A model generated the notes under the pieces. It worked only from the letters and a program-made list of their open reading frames with translations. It was not told the origin of the DNA and did not search any database. This document shows positions 8,410 to 16,660 of a stretch of DNA of 64,000 bases, in pieces. Both the position numbers and the translations under genes were made by a program. How positions within the stretch are numbered: position 1 is the stretch's first letter; every line of letters begins with the position of its first letter. Source of the DNA: Candidatus Poribacteria bacterium (GTDB lineage: Bacteria > Poribacteria > WGA-4E > WGA-3G). Location: assembly GCA_026706025.1 (NCBI GenBank), contig JAPOZO010000095.1, forward strand, positions 62,001 to 126,000. Direction: 5' to 3'.

Positions 8410-8442
8410 GAAAAAACAATTTTATCAGAATTATACACCAAA
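8380..8442 (-). repeat. Direct repeat TTTGGTGTATAAT around the promoter
   Basis: The 13-mer TTTGGTGTATAAT occurs twice on the minus strand (8392-8380 and 8442-8430), exactly 50 bp apart. The proximal copy contains the -10 box and the distal one lacks a good -35. This could be a tandem promoter or a repeated binding site. The rest of 8323-8655 is AT-rich with no convincing gene. Confidence 0.5.
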
Positions 8443-8655
8443 TTAAACGGTTGAAAGCGAAAGGGCTGCTCCCAGAAGCACTCATAGCAACGACAGAGGC
8501 GACCCAACGGCTGATGCCGCCGATTGATAATTTACTGATCTAAACTTCTATTTTTAATGAAAAACGAAATATATTACAACAAATATATAGAGAATTTAGG
8601 CACCACAAACATTGGTACAGGTTCGTTGGGCGTGCCGGTAAATTTAGAACTTAGG

Positions 8656-8684
8656 TTGTCTTTTAATAAGGAATGATATATACT
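8656..8684 (+). promoter_or_regulatory. Promoter upstream of the MsrP-like gene
   Basis: TTGTCT (8656-8661), a 17-nt spacer and TATACT (8679-8684) form a sigma70-like promoter about 80 nt before the start codon at 8765. Confidence 0.55.
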
Positions 8685-8764
8685 ATTGACAAACCGCACG
8701 CTAAAACTAACATTCTGAAGTGTCGCGCTCCATTTTCCACGATAACAACAACGGAGGCAATATC

Positions 8765-9730
8765 ATGGCGTACATTAAGGTTCCAAAAGGATGGGAAATC
8801 CCCGAAAATCAGGTAACATCTGAGTCAGACTACATCAATCGCCGGAAATTCATCAAAGATTTGGGATTGGCAAGCGCAGGTACACTGTTATTTTCCACTT
8901 CAAATGCTTGTGCCCAAGGCAGAGGGGTTGAAAAACAATTAGAACCTTTTCGCGCGCAAACACTTGCCGCAGAAAACAACGCAAATTTCACTGTGGAAAG
9001 ACAGATGACTGACGAAGTTATCGCTGCTACCTACAACAATTACTATGAATTCACCACTTCAAAGAGCACTGTTTGGAAAAAAGTGGAAAAATTCAAGACG
9101 CGCCCTTGGGAAATCGAAATATCTGGGCTCGTCGAAAAGCCGATGACGATAGATGTAGACGAACTGATAAAACAGATGCCACTTGAAGAACGGATTTATC
9201 GGTTCCGTTGTGTCGAAGCGTGGGCAATGGTAGTACCGTGGATCGGTTTCCCGATGAAAGCGTTACTTGAAAAAGTACAGCCTAAAGCTGAAGCGCAATA
9301 TGTGCGAATGCTTACATTTTTGGATGCTGACATGGCACCACAACAACGAGATCCTTATCTGCCGTGGCCCTATTTTGAAGGGCTAACACTTGCCGAGGCG
9401 ATGAATGACTTGACGCTACTCACCGTCGGCATCTATGGACATATTTTACCGCCACAGCATGGCGCACCCATCCGGCTCATCGTGCCTTGGAAGTACGGGT
9501 TCAAAAGTATCAAATCCATCGTTAGTATCGAATTGACGGATCAACAGCCGCGCACCTTCTGGAACACGCTTGCACCAAGGGAGTACGGCTTTGAAGCAAA
9601 CGTCAACCCTAACGTCCCACATCCACGTTGGTCCCAAGCCAGCGAGCGGATGATTGGCACTGGCAAAAGACTCCCCACCTTAATCTATAACGGTTATGGC
9701 GATGCTGTCGCGCACCTTTACGAAAGGTAA
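8765..9730 (+). CDS. msrP: Periplasmic molybdopterin oxidoreductase, MsrP/YedY type
   Basis: ATG 8765 is preferred over 8720 because GGAGG lies 8 nt upstream; it gives 321 residues, close to E. coli MsrP. A twin-arginine signal (NRRKFIKD, residues 25-32) sends the folded enzyme to the periplasm. The sulfite-oxidase-type core shows the molybdenum-ligand Cys in FRCVEAW (C149), then GFPMKALL, PWKYGFKSIKSI and a C-terminal YGFEANVNP. MsrP reduces methionine sulfoxide in envelope proteins. Its usual heme partner MsrQ is not adjacent, so the electron donor must be elsewhere or different. A serpin gene follows after 18 bp and is probably co-transcribed. Confidence 0.88.
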   Translation: MAYIKVPKGWEIPENQVTSESDYINRRKFIKDLGLASAGTLLFSTSNACAQGRGVEKQLEPFRAQTLAAENNANFTVERQMTDEVIAATYNNYYEFTTSKSTVWKKVEKFKTRPWEIEISGLVEKPMTIDVDELIKQMPLEERIYRFRCVEAWAMVVPWIGFPMKALLEKVQPKAEAQYVRMLTFLDADMAPQQRDPYLPWPYFEGLTLAEAMNDLTLLTVGIYGHILPPQHGAPIRLIVPWKYGFKSIKSIVSIELTDQQPRTFWNTLAPREYGFEANVNPNVPHPRWSQASERMIGTGKRLPTLIYNGYGDAVAHLYER

Positions 9731-9748
9731 AACGGAGAAAATAAATAA

Positions 9749-11005
9749 ATGAACAAGAAACAGACAAGTGGAAAATCTTTTCTATGCTTGACCTATCTGG
9801 TTTCGTTAATATTTGCCGGATGTAATGATCTGGGTGCTATCTTTCGTGATCAGGTACAAGTCGAACCTGAAACTATCTCTATTGATACAAACGTGGCCAC
9901 GGCAAATACGCAATTCGGTTTTGATCTGTTCAATGACATCCGCAAAACCGAGGAAGATAAAAATATTTTTATTTCTCCGCTCAGTATCTCTATTGCTCTA
10001 GCAATGACTTTAAATGGAGCATCCGGTGAAACCCAACAGGCGATGACGAATACACTGCAACTAAAAGGGTTAGACTTCGCATCAATAAACACCGGTTATG
10101 CCGGATTGCGCCATGCCCTTCAAACATCAGATCCAAAAGTGACACTCACGATTGCAAACTCACTCTGGGCACGCCAAGATGTTCCGTTCAAGCAGGATTT
10201 CCTGCAGCGAAACACCCAATTTTTCGGAGCGGAGGTCTCAACACTCGATTTCACGGCCCCAAACACGCTACCAACAATTAACCAGTGGGTAAACACCAAT
10301 ACCAACGGCAAAATTACAAAAATCCTTGATGAAATCAATCCGGATATGGTGTTATTTCTGATTAATGCCATCTATTTCAAAGGAACATGGCAGACAGAAT
10401 TCGACCCCTCTCACACGCGCGACGGAATCTTCCATCTTGCAACTGGTGCCGAAAAGCAGATACCGATGATGACAAGAACCGGTGATTACCCGTACTACGA
10501 AAACCATGAGGAAAAATTCCAAGCGATTAGCCTTCCTTACGGCGATGGACGAATGAGCATGTACATCTTCCTTCCCTATCGTGAATCTGACCTCAACACC
10601 TTTTTAAATAGTCTAAACACTGAGAATTGGGAGAATTGGATATCGCAGCTTCACGAACAGGAAGTATTTCTTAGCATGCCCAAATTTAAGTTAGAATATG
10701 AAAAAACGCTTAACAATCCGCTGCAATCCCTCGGTATGGGGATAGCATTTGCATCTGGGCTTGCTGATTTCAGTCGGATGGCAGATTTAGAAGTTTTGGG
10801 TCAAAACTTGTATATCGGAGAAGTACGCCATAAAGCTGTCGTCGAAGTCAATGAAGAAGGCACCGAAGCCGCAGCAGTCACCAGTGTTGGAATTCGTGCA
10901 ACGAGCGCGCCACCCGCGTTCATGACAAACCGACCATTCTTCTTCGCGATTCGTGATAATGAGACAAAAACTGTACTATTTATGGGCAGTGTCGTAGATC
11001 CTTAG
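9749..11005 (+). CDS. Serpin-family protease inhibitor, lipoprotein
   Basis: The 418-residue protein has an N-terminal lipoprotein signal (LIFAGC), so it is likely membrane-anchored outside the cytoplasm. The serpin fold is clear: FGFDLFNDI, NIFISPLSISIALAM, NAIYFKGTW and the C-terminal NRPFFFAIRD. The reactive-loop hinge EEGTEAAAVTS (from residue 369) keeps the small residues needed for strand insertion, so it should be inhibitory. Counting from the hinge, the scissile bond falls near T385-S386, with Arg at P3. Inhibition of a serine or cysteine protease is inference. GGAG lies 11 nt upstream of the start. Confidence 0.92.
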   Translation: MNKKQTSGKSFLCLTYLVSLIFAGCNDLGAIFRDQVQVEPETISIDTNVATANTQFGFDLFNDIRKTEEDKNIFISPLSISIALAMTLNGASGETQQAMTNTLQLKGLDFASINTGYAGLRHALQTSDPKVTLTIANSLWARQDVPFKQDFLQRNTQFFGAEVSTLDFTAPNTLPTINQWVNTNTNGKITKILDEINPDMVLFLINAIYFKGTWQTEFDPSHTRDGIFHLATGAEKQIPMMTRTGDYPYYENHEEKFQAISLPYGDGRMSMYIFLPYRESDLNTFLNSLNTENWENWISQLHEQEVFLSMPKFKLEYEKTLNNPLQSLGMGIAFASGLADFSRMADLEVLGQNLYIGEVRHKAVVEVNEEGTEAAAVTSVGIRATSAPPAFMTNRPFFFAIRDNETKTVLFMGSVVDP

Positions 11006-11156
11006 ATAGAATACGACTCACGATTCAGATAAACACAAGTTTTCGTGCTGATCAACGCCACAGCAAGAGTTATTGGTGTCAGCGGCGATAATTTACTAAA
11101 ATTATGGCAGCGATGTTGTCGCATACCTTTACTGATAAAAAAGGGATTTCTGATGA

Positions 11157-11594
11157 ATCGGCTATGAAAACCGTCGTCTTGAGCACGAAGATTTCCGTGA
11201 TGACGACGCTGATGGTGGCAAAATCGGTTCAGGGCACAGTGTCACAGTCCTCTATGAGATTAAACTTCATGAAGGTGCCACCGGACAATTGGCGAAGGTC
11301 TTTATACGTCATGAAGACCCAGATACCCATCGTGTGTCGGAAATTAATGCGGAGATTTTCACAACAGAACTGAACGCCACATTTGAAGCAGCATCGCCTG
11401 AATTTCAACTCGCCGCGACTGTAGCAGAATTCGCAGAAATCCTGCGTGAGAGTTTCTGGGCACAAGAAGGGAGCTTAGAAGCGGTACAGCAAAGCATTGA
11501 AGGTATTGCTCCTCAAATTCCCAATGAACGGGTGGATGAACTAAGCCATCTGATAAGTCAAGCAATTCGCTTTAAGGCTCGCGAGAGCGAATAA
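11157..11594 (+). pseudogene. Remnant of a YfbK-like VWA protein (C-terminal DUF3520 part)
   Basis: From ATC at 11157 the frame reads IGYENRRLEHEDF, then SGHSVTVLYEI and AATVAEFAEILRES, the conserved C-terminal region of YfbK-like VWA proteins. Directly before it lie two in-frame TGA codons where an intact gene would continue, and no VWA domain is found upstream to 11006. The piece is thus the decayed 3' end of a larger gene. The 150 bp between the serpin and this remnant hold nothing else I recognise. Confidence 0.75.
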
Positions 11595-11686
11595 GTATAG
11601 GACTTAACGTAATCCACTACACTTGCTGGCGAGGTTTCAGGATGTGTTCCAATTTTGCGTAAGCCCTACAGTTTGCATAGAAGATT

Positions 11687-12595
11687 ATGAAAAGCCTTGT
11701 TTTCCTCTTACTGATACTGCCGATACTTTCAGCATCCGCTTCGTGGGAGTCAGTGGAGAGTCCACACTTTCGAGTCTACTACCAAGAGGGTACAGTAGAT
11801 CCAACGTCAATCCTTCAGATAGCTGAGGATTTTTACGCCGAAATGCCACAATTAACAGACCGTATGCCGGCAGGAATGATTGATATCTGGGTCTGCGATA
11901 CACAAAAGGAATTTCAGGATTTTGTTCACGCCCCGATTCAGGATTGGGCAGTCGGATGTGCTTTCCCTTTGAGTCGACGTATCATTATCCAAAATCCGAA
12001 ACACATCGCGCTGGCGAAACTGCAGTTAGTCCAAGTGCTTCGGCACGAGATCGCGCATGTCCTCTTTGGACAGTGTACACGCAAAGCCGTTAAAGAAATT
12101 CCGCTGTGGTTTATAGAAGGCATAGCGATCTACTTTGCGGATGAATGGGTGCCGAGTCGTCACGAAACATTGCTAAAGCATATTTTCTCTAAATCCATCC
12201 TACCGCTTCAAGCGTTAACGCGAGGTTTTCCGAGTTCGCAAATTGGTGCGGATCTGGCGTATGCCGAGAGCCAAGATGCCCTCCGTTGGTTGGTTGAAGT
12301 CAAAGGTAGCGATGTGCTGTTCTCGCTTATTTCGGAACTCCATGCGGGGAACAATTTCAATACTGCTTTTGAAGCCGTAGTTGGATGGGATCTTGCGACC
12401 TTTGATGTCCTTTGGCGTGAATCATTAGCGGAACGTTACAAATGGGCATCCCTCTTCTCCAATTCCTACTTTTTGTGGGGCGGACTCGGCGGATTGGCAC
12501 TCCTCGGTTATCTGGTCCGCCGGAATCGTAGACAGCGGCACCTCAATAAACTCTCACAACAGGAAGATACTATGGACACATTCTTCAGGACTTAA
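11687..12595 (+). CDS. Secreted, membrane-anchored gluzincin-type metalloprotease (peptidase MA-like)
   Basis: ATG 11687 begins a 302-residue protein with a signal peptide (cut near residue 18). The zinc motif HEIAH (120-124) followed by WFIEGIA (E144) matches the peptidase-MA-like group, where the two His and the distal Glu bind zinc. A transmembrane helix near residues 257-276 is followed by a basic tail (RRNRRQRH), so the catalytic domain faces the periplasm. No strong ribosome site is seen. The next gene begins 5 bp after the stop, so the two are likely one transcript. The substrate is unknown. Confidence 0.8.
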   Translation: MKSLVFLLLILPILSASASWESVESPHFRVYYQEGTVDPTSILQIAEDFYAEMPQLTDRMPAGMIDIWVCDTQKEFQDFVHAPIQDWAVGCAFPLSRRIIIQNPKHIALAKLQLVQVLRHEIAHVLFGQCTRKAVKEIPLWFIEGIAIYFADEWVPSRHETLLKHIFSKSILPLQALTRGFPSSQIGADLAYAESQDALRWLVEVKGSDVLFSLISELHAGNNFNTAFEAVVGWDLATFDVLWRESLAERYKWASLFSNSYFLWGGLGGLALLGYLVRRNRRQRHLNKLSQQEDTMDTFFRT

Positions 12596-12600
12596 TTTTA

Positions 12601-13599
12601 ATGAATACCTCTCTCATTTATCTCACGCTCTGTTTTATCTCTTTCGCCGTCGCGGCGACAGCACAATCAAAACAACTCACACAGTACCCGGATCAACTCA
12701 CGCGCGACGGGCATATCGTCGTTCTACCCGACCACGGCACCGTCTATATCGTTTCCGACCTGCATGCCCATTGGGACGACTTTAATCAATGGTTGCGACT
12801 CACAAAACTTGTCGAGCGAATTCAAGCGGGCGAAGATGTCTATGGATTGATACTCGGTGACGCAATTGACTATAAGCCAGATGAACCCAGACACCCGCCT
12901 TATGGTGATACTTTAATTCTTGACCGAGTTATGGAACTCGAAAAACAACTTGGCGATAAGGGCAAAAGACTTATCTATCTCCGAGGAAACCACGAATTTG
13001 CCGCCGCAGATGCTTATGCAATGCTGAAGAAACAGGGGATGACAGCACAAAATCAGGCGGAATTTATTCGTTTATTATACGAAAGTCCACTTGGTGCCTA
13101 TTACAAGCAGTTCAATTTCATTGAGAGAATGACAGACGTTCACTATGAATTCCTTTTGAATCTGCCAACAGCTGTTATCGCAAAAAACGGTTTTGTCGGC
13201 ATTCACGCCGGGCCCGCCCGTTTCATCAGAAACCTTACTGACCTCGTTAATCCGAGTCCTAAAACGCTTGAGGAGCTTCTCTGGCCCCGTCCTGTTATAG
13301 CATACCCTGGGGGCTACACCCTAACACATATAAAAAATTTTCTTGAAGCCATCCATGCGAATCTTCTGGTCGTTGGACATACCCCCATTCACTATTTTCC
13401 CTCACAAAACGTCAGAGATGGTATAGCAACATTCGGTGAGAATCAACTCATCTTTTCGACGGGCTATAGCGGCTCGCCCGGAATTCCAACTTATATCGAA
13501 ATTGACCTATCAGAAACATACACCTCTGTCCACGCCCTGAAGTTAGGGGTAAACATTCATCATCTGTATAACAAGACAAAAAAACCAAAATCGGACTAA
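12601..13599 (+). CDS. Secreted PPP-like metallophosphatase
   Basis: The 332-residue protein has a signal peptide (residues 1-21). It carries the ordered calcineurin-like motifs SDLHAHWDD (D53, H55), LGDAIDYK (D87), LRGNHEF (N130, H131), GIHAGPAR and VVGHTPIHYF. These bind two metal ions in PPP-family phosphatases, including bacterial ApaH- and Shewanella-like members. A phosphomonoesterase acting outside the cytoplasm is the best guess; protein or nucleotide substrates cannot be told apart here. It sits between a metalloprotease gene (5 bp before) and a TPR gene (12 bp after). Confidence 0.85.
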   Translation: MNTSLIYLTLCFISFAVAATAQSKQLTQYPDQLTRDGHIVVLPDHGTVYIVSDLHAHWDDFNQWLRLTKLVERIQAGEDVYGLILGDAIDYKPDEPRHPPYGDTLILDRVMELEKQLGDKGKRLIYLRGNHEFAAADAYAMLKKQGMTAQNQAEFIRLLYESPLGAYYKQFNFIERMTDVHYEFLLNLPTAVIAKNGFVGIHAGPARFIRNLTDLVNPSPKTLEELLWPRPVIAYPGGYTLTHIKNFLEAIHANLLVVGHTPIHYFPSQNVRDGIATFGENQLIFSTGYSGSPGIPTYIEIDLSETYTSVHALKLGVNIHHLYNKTKKPKSD

Positions 13600-13611
13600 C
13601 AGACCCACATC

Positions 13612-14403
13612 ATGCGACCACTCATTTACATCATGACCCCTGTATTGATTCTCACGATCCTCCTCGCCTCTCGCTTTGTAACGTGGGATGCCATTAAAGG
13701 CGAGAATCAACAAGCACAGGCATACGTTCAAAAAGGAACAACAGCACTCAGATCATGGAAACTTCCACAAGCGATCAAAGCGTTTACGCGCGCGATTGAA
13801 ATTGAACCGAAGTATGCCGAAGCTTATGTGAAACGCGGACTTGCCTATTATCGTTCTGCAGCGTACGAAACCGCTATCGCAGATTACACCCAAACGTTAA
13901 AACTCAAAAGGTATCAAGCCGACGCCTACGCAAGCCGCGGTGCCGCATATCAATCGTTGGGCGATATGCAGCGCGCGATTGAAGATTACTCTGCCTCACT
14001 TAAGAGGCGGCGGAGCCCCCATGTTATACAGAAACGAGCAGAAACCTATTTCAAACACGGAGACGTTCAAAAAGCACTTGCTGACTACGATGATCTGATT
14101 AAACGGAATCCCTCAGCGATAGCATATTATGGGCGCGGGAACGTTTACCTTCAACTCTCTATTCAAGGTAATAAAAACCATTTAAAACTTGCCCTGGTAG
14201 ACCTGGATCAGGCTATCGTTCTCGAACCGCGTTTCGCGAGTGCATATATCAGTCGTGCACAGGTCCACACGCGGTTCGGGGATCACACATTAGCAAGCCG
14301 AGATACCAGACAGGGTAACAGACTTTTGATCGAGGCACTCGACAAACAGATAATACAAGCTCTAATCACACAAATGCTAATAAATTATATGAACGCGCTT
14401 TGA
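13612..14403 (+). CDS. Membrane-anchored TPR-repeat protein
   Basis: The 263-residue protein has one N-terminal transmembrane segment (residues 3-20) and then about six tetratricopeptide repeats (for example YAEAYVKRGLAYYRSAAYE, then ADAYASRGAAYQSLGDMQ). TPR arrays act as protein-protein docking surfaces. It is the last gene of the metalloprotease-phosphatase-TPR group, 12 bp after the phosphatase, and may scaffold those proteins. That partnership is inference. Confidence 0.85.
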   Translation: MRPLIYIMTPVLILTILLASRFVTWDAIKGENQQAQAYVQKGTTALRSWKLPQAIKAFTRAIEIEPKYAEAYVKRGLAYYRSAAYETAIADYTQTLKLKRYQADAYASRGAAYQSLGDMQRAIEDYSASLKRRRSPHVIQKRAETYFKHGDVQKALADYDDLIKRNPSAIAYYGRGNVYLQLSIQGNKNHLKLALVDLDQAIVLEPRFASAYISRAQVHTRFGDHTLASRDTRQGNRLLIEALDKQIIQALITQMLINYMNAL

Positions 14404-14411
14404 GTTTTTTC

Positions 14412-14440
14412 TTGAAAAAACCCCAAAATTGTGATATACT
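14412..14440 (+). promoter_or_regulatory. Promoter of the microcompartment genes
   Basis: TTGAAA (14412-14417), a 17-nt spacer and TATACT (14435-14440) form a near-consensus promoter. It overlaps a weak A/T hairpin (GTTTTTT/AAAAAAC, 14404-14421) that may end the upstream transcript. The 5' leader of ~130 nt also contains the palindrome GAAATG-TTTAG-CATTTC. Confidence 0.7.
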
Positions 14441-14576
14441 TTAAAGGAGAAATGTTTAGCATTTCGCTTGGCTTTTCTCGGTGTTTGTGAGCAGAATCGC
14501 TCTTATTGCACAACAATTCGCAAGTTAAAACTTATGTTCATTTCGGATTTTTTAACAGGAGGCTAACAGGGTTAAT

Positions 14577-14852
14577 ATGACCGGAGATGCATTGGGTTTA
14601 GTTGAAACGAGAGGCTTAGTTGGGAGTATTGAAGCTGCCGATACGATGGTGAAAGCAGCGAACGTCCAACTTATCGGTTACGAGCAAGTCGGTGGTGGTT
14701 ATGTGACCGTCATGGTGCGTGGTGATGTCGGGGCAGTGAAAGCCGCAACGGATGCCGGGGCTGAAGCAGCTGCACGCGTCGGCGAAGTTGTTTCTGTTCA
14801 CGTAATTCCACGTCCACATGCTGAAGTCGAGACCATCTTAAAGAAAGCGTAA
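14577..14852 (+). CDS. Bacterial microcompartment hexameric shell protein (BMC-H)
   Basis: The 91-residue protein is a single BMC domain of PduA/CcmK/EutM type: [20 protein letters not shown] at the start, then [20 protein letters not shown], a GDVGAVKAA helix and the IPRPH segment near the end. Such hexamers tile the facets of polyhedral protein organelles. AGGAGG lies 14 nt and a second AGG 6 nt upstream of the start. It is the first gene of a promoter-led trio with PduL and a flavoprotein. No BMC pentamer gene is present in this window. Confidence 0.96.
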   Translation: MTGDALGLVETRGLVGSIEAADTMVKAANVQLIGYEQVGGGYVTVMVRGDVGAVKAATDAGAEAAARVGEVVSVHVIPRPHAEVETILKKA

Positions 14853-14926
14853 ACTATGCGTAAATGGATTGACAACACGTCGCTTGAGAACGTTTGCAAC
14901 ATCCTAACAGAAAAGGCGAACTATAA

Positions 14927-15631
14927 ATGCCAGACCGTGCCCTTGTTGAGTTGATTACCCGCCGTGTCGTGAACAAGCTGACGACGGACCAAGCGTGTAG
15001 TGGTTGTGCTTTGAGAAGTTGTGATGCCGGAAATCGCGCATGTGATGCCGTCACACAGCAGCAGCAAATCCCCGTTGGTGTTTCAGCACGACATGCCCAT
15101 GTAACGCAAGAACATCTTGAGATCCTCTACGGTGCCGGACACCAACTCACCGTCTATGCGCCTCTATATCAACCTGAAGCATTCGCTGCGAACGAGACAC
15201 TGACCATCGTCGGAAAGCGGATGCGGGCTATTGAAGCCGTTCGTATTCTTGGACCTGTGCGGGATTATTCCCAAGTAGAAATCGCACAAACAGAAGCGAT
15301 CCGTCTCGGTTTAAGCCCACCTATCCGAGACTCAGGCGACCTTGTTGGGGCAGAACCTATTACTCTCATTGGACCCGCAGGGAGCGTCTATTTAGAGGAA
15401 GGGGCTATCTGTGCTACACGGCACATCCACATGACCCCCAGTGATGCTGACGCGCTCAATATTAGCGAAGAAGATCTTCTAAAGGTCCACTTCCCGGGTG
15501 AGCGAGCTTTGACGTTTGAAAATGTCCGACCCAAAATTTCCGAAGGCTATGTGCTTCAGATGCACTTAGACACCGATGATTCCAATGCCGCAGGTTTGAA
15601 GGGTGGCGAACCTGTTGAAATCGTGCGTTAG
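14927..15631 (+). CDS. pduL: Microcompartment phosphate acyltransferase PduL
   Basis: The 234-residue protein has the two PduL His motifs SARHAHVT and ATRHIHMTP that bind zinc, with VKVHFPGERALTFENV-like spacing near the C-terminus. PduL converts acyl-CoA and phosphate to acyl-phosphate and free CoA, recycling CoA inside the organelle. Residues 1-20 (ALVELITRRVVNKL) form an amphipathic helix of the kind that targets enzymes into the shell. A Cys-rich insertion (CSGCALRSC, then CDAG) between this helix and the core is unusual. It follows the shell gene by 74 bp. Confidence 0.93.
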   Translation: MPDRALVELITRRVVNKLTTDQACSGCALRSCDAGNRACDAVTQQQQIPVGVSARHAHVTQEHLEILYGAGHQLTVYAPLYQPEAFAANETLTIVGKRMRAIEAVRILGPVRDYSQVEIAQTEAIRLGLSPPIRDSGDLVGAEPITLIGPAGSVYLEEGAICATRHIHMTPSDADALNISEEDLLKVHFPGERALTFENVRPKISEGYVLQMHLDTDDSNAAGLKGGEPVEIVR

Positions 15632-15654
15632 GTCCTCCGTATACTTGAAGCAAC

Positions 15655-16389
15655 ATGAACCAAGAACTGATTGACCAAATTCGGAAAATCGTGGAGAGGG
15701 TACTGGAGGAGCAAGCATCTACCACCACGCAAATTGCAGACGAGAAACGACTACTCGCTATTTTGGGAGCGACTCAACTCGAATTGGATGAACCGCTCCA
15801 GCAGCTTCATGCCTGCACGCAAGACGGATGGAAAATTACAATAATTTTGTCTGATCTCGCAACTAAAGTCATAAATCCGGAACCGATTCATGCTATATTT
15901 GGCAAAGAGAACGTCCTACGGGAGGATACACTCACCAATATAGCAACTTTTGTGGATACGTATCAGCAGATCGTGCTTCCTGTTTTCTCACATCCGATGG
16001 CTGCAAAACTCGCGTTAAGGTTAGTGGATACCCCCTGCACCTATCTTGTATTTGAAGCACTTTCTAAAGGAAAAACAGTCATAGCAAGCCCCGATGCCCT
16101 TAATCAAAATGGGTCATCCGCAAAAATTAATGCTATTGAGGTTGAATATGTAAACGTTTTATCCGAACTTGGCGTTCAATGGGTACCTATGATGCAGATT
16201 GCCGAGTCGATTAAGAACAGAACAGACAACTCACCTACCAGTTTGGACAGACCTCTAATTAGCGCAACAACCATTTTAAACATGGACACGAACGTGCAAC
16301 AGCTGGTTCATGCAAAACAGGCGATTATTACACCACTTGCCCGTGAGCATGCAAAAAAGAGAGGTATTAAACTAATACCCAAAAGCTAA
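15655..16389 (+). CDS. Microcompartment-associated flavoprotein
   Basis: The 244-residue protein starts at ATG 15655, 23 bp after pduL. Residues 1-20 (ELIDQIRKIVERVLEEQ) form an amphipathic encapsulation-type helix like that of PduL. The middle resembles flavodoxin-like BMC flavoproteins (LLAILGATQLELDEPLQQL, then PVFSHPMAAKLALRLVD). The end reads AIITPLAREHAKKRGI, a tail common in microcompartment enzymes. It may reduce a cofactor inside the organelle. The exact reaction is not known to me, and the flavin site is inferred from family resemblance. Confidence 0.75.
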   Translation: MNQELIDQIRKIVERVLEEQASTTTQIADEKRLLAILGATQLELDEPLQQLHACTQDGWKITIILSDLATKVINPEPIHAIFGKENVLREDTLTNIATFVDTYQQIVLPVFSHPMAAKLALRLVDTPCTYLVFEALSKGKTVIASPDALNQNGSSAKINAIEVEYVNVLSELGVQWVPMMQIAESIKNRTDNSPTSLDRPLISATTILNMDTNVQQLVHAKQAIITPLAREHAKKRGIKLIPKS

Positions 16390-16504
16390 GAAGCACCAGA
16401 GCCATTAATTTTCGTCGGCATTAATAGTAAAGTCTGTCTATCTCAAACGGGGAACCGCGATCAGGACGTCGGATCACGGAAAAATCAACTAACTTTGATT
16501 ATCC

Positions 16505-16533
16505 TTGACAATTTTTGTAGAAAATTGTATCAT
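16505..16533 (+). promoter_or_regulatory. Promoter upstream of the Tyr/Ser-rich secreted protein
   Basis: TTGACA (16505-16510), a 17-nt spacer and TATCAT (16528-16533) form a strong sigma70-like promoter, about 120 nt before ATG 16661. No other gene is visible in 16390-16660. Confidence 0.65.
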
Positions 16534-16660
16534 TTCCGTGATAGTTTTGTACTTAAGATGATAAAGGAGTTTGACACTCACACGGCACCGCGCGCAATAG
16601 GTTATGAAAAAACTATTGACAACGCCAAATGAAGGACACGAACATTAGGAGGAAAGTTCC

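Noticed and set aside
8322-8543. Basic 73-codon open frame on the plus strand
   Set aside because: It starts at TTG without a ribosome site and covers the promoter and direct repeats of the minus-strand operon.
11104-11373. Open frame of 89 codons before the YfbK-like remnant
   Set aside because: It is in a different frame from the recognisable DUF3520 sequence and shows no family.
14449-14488. 12-codon leader peptide before the BMC shell gene
   Set aside because: The AGGAG is only 2-3 nt from the ATG and the peptide has no regulatory pattern.
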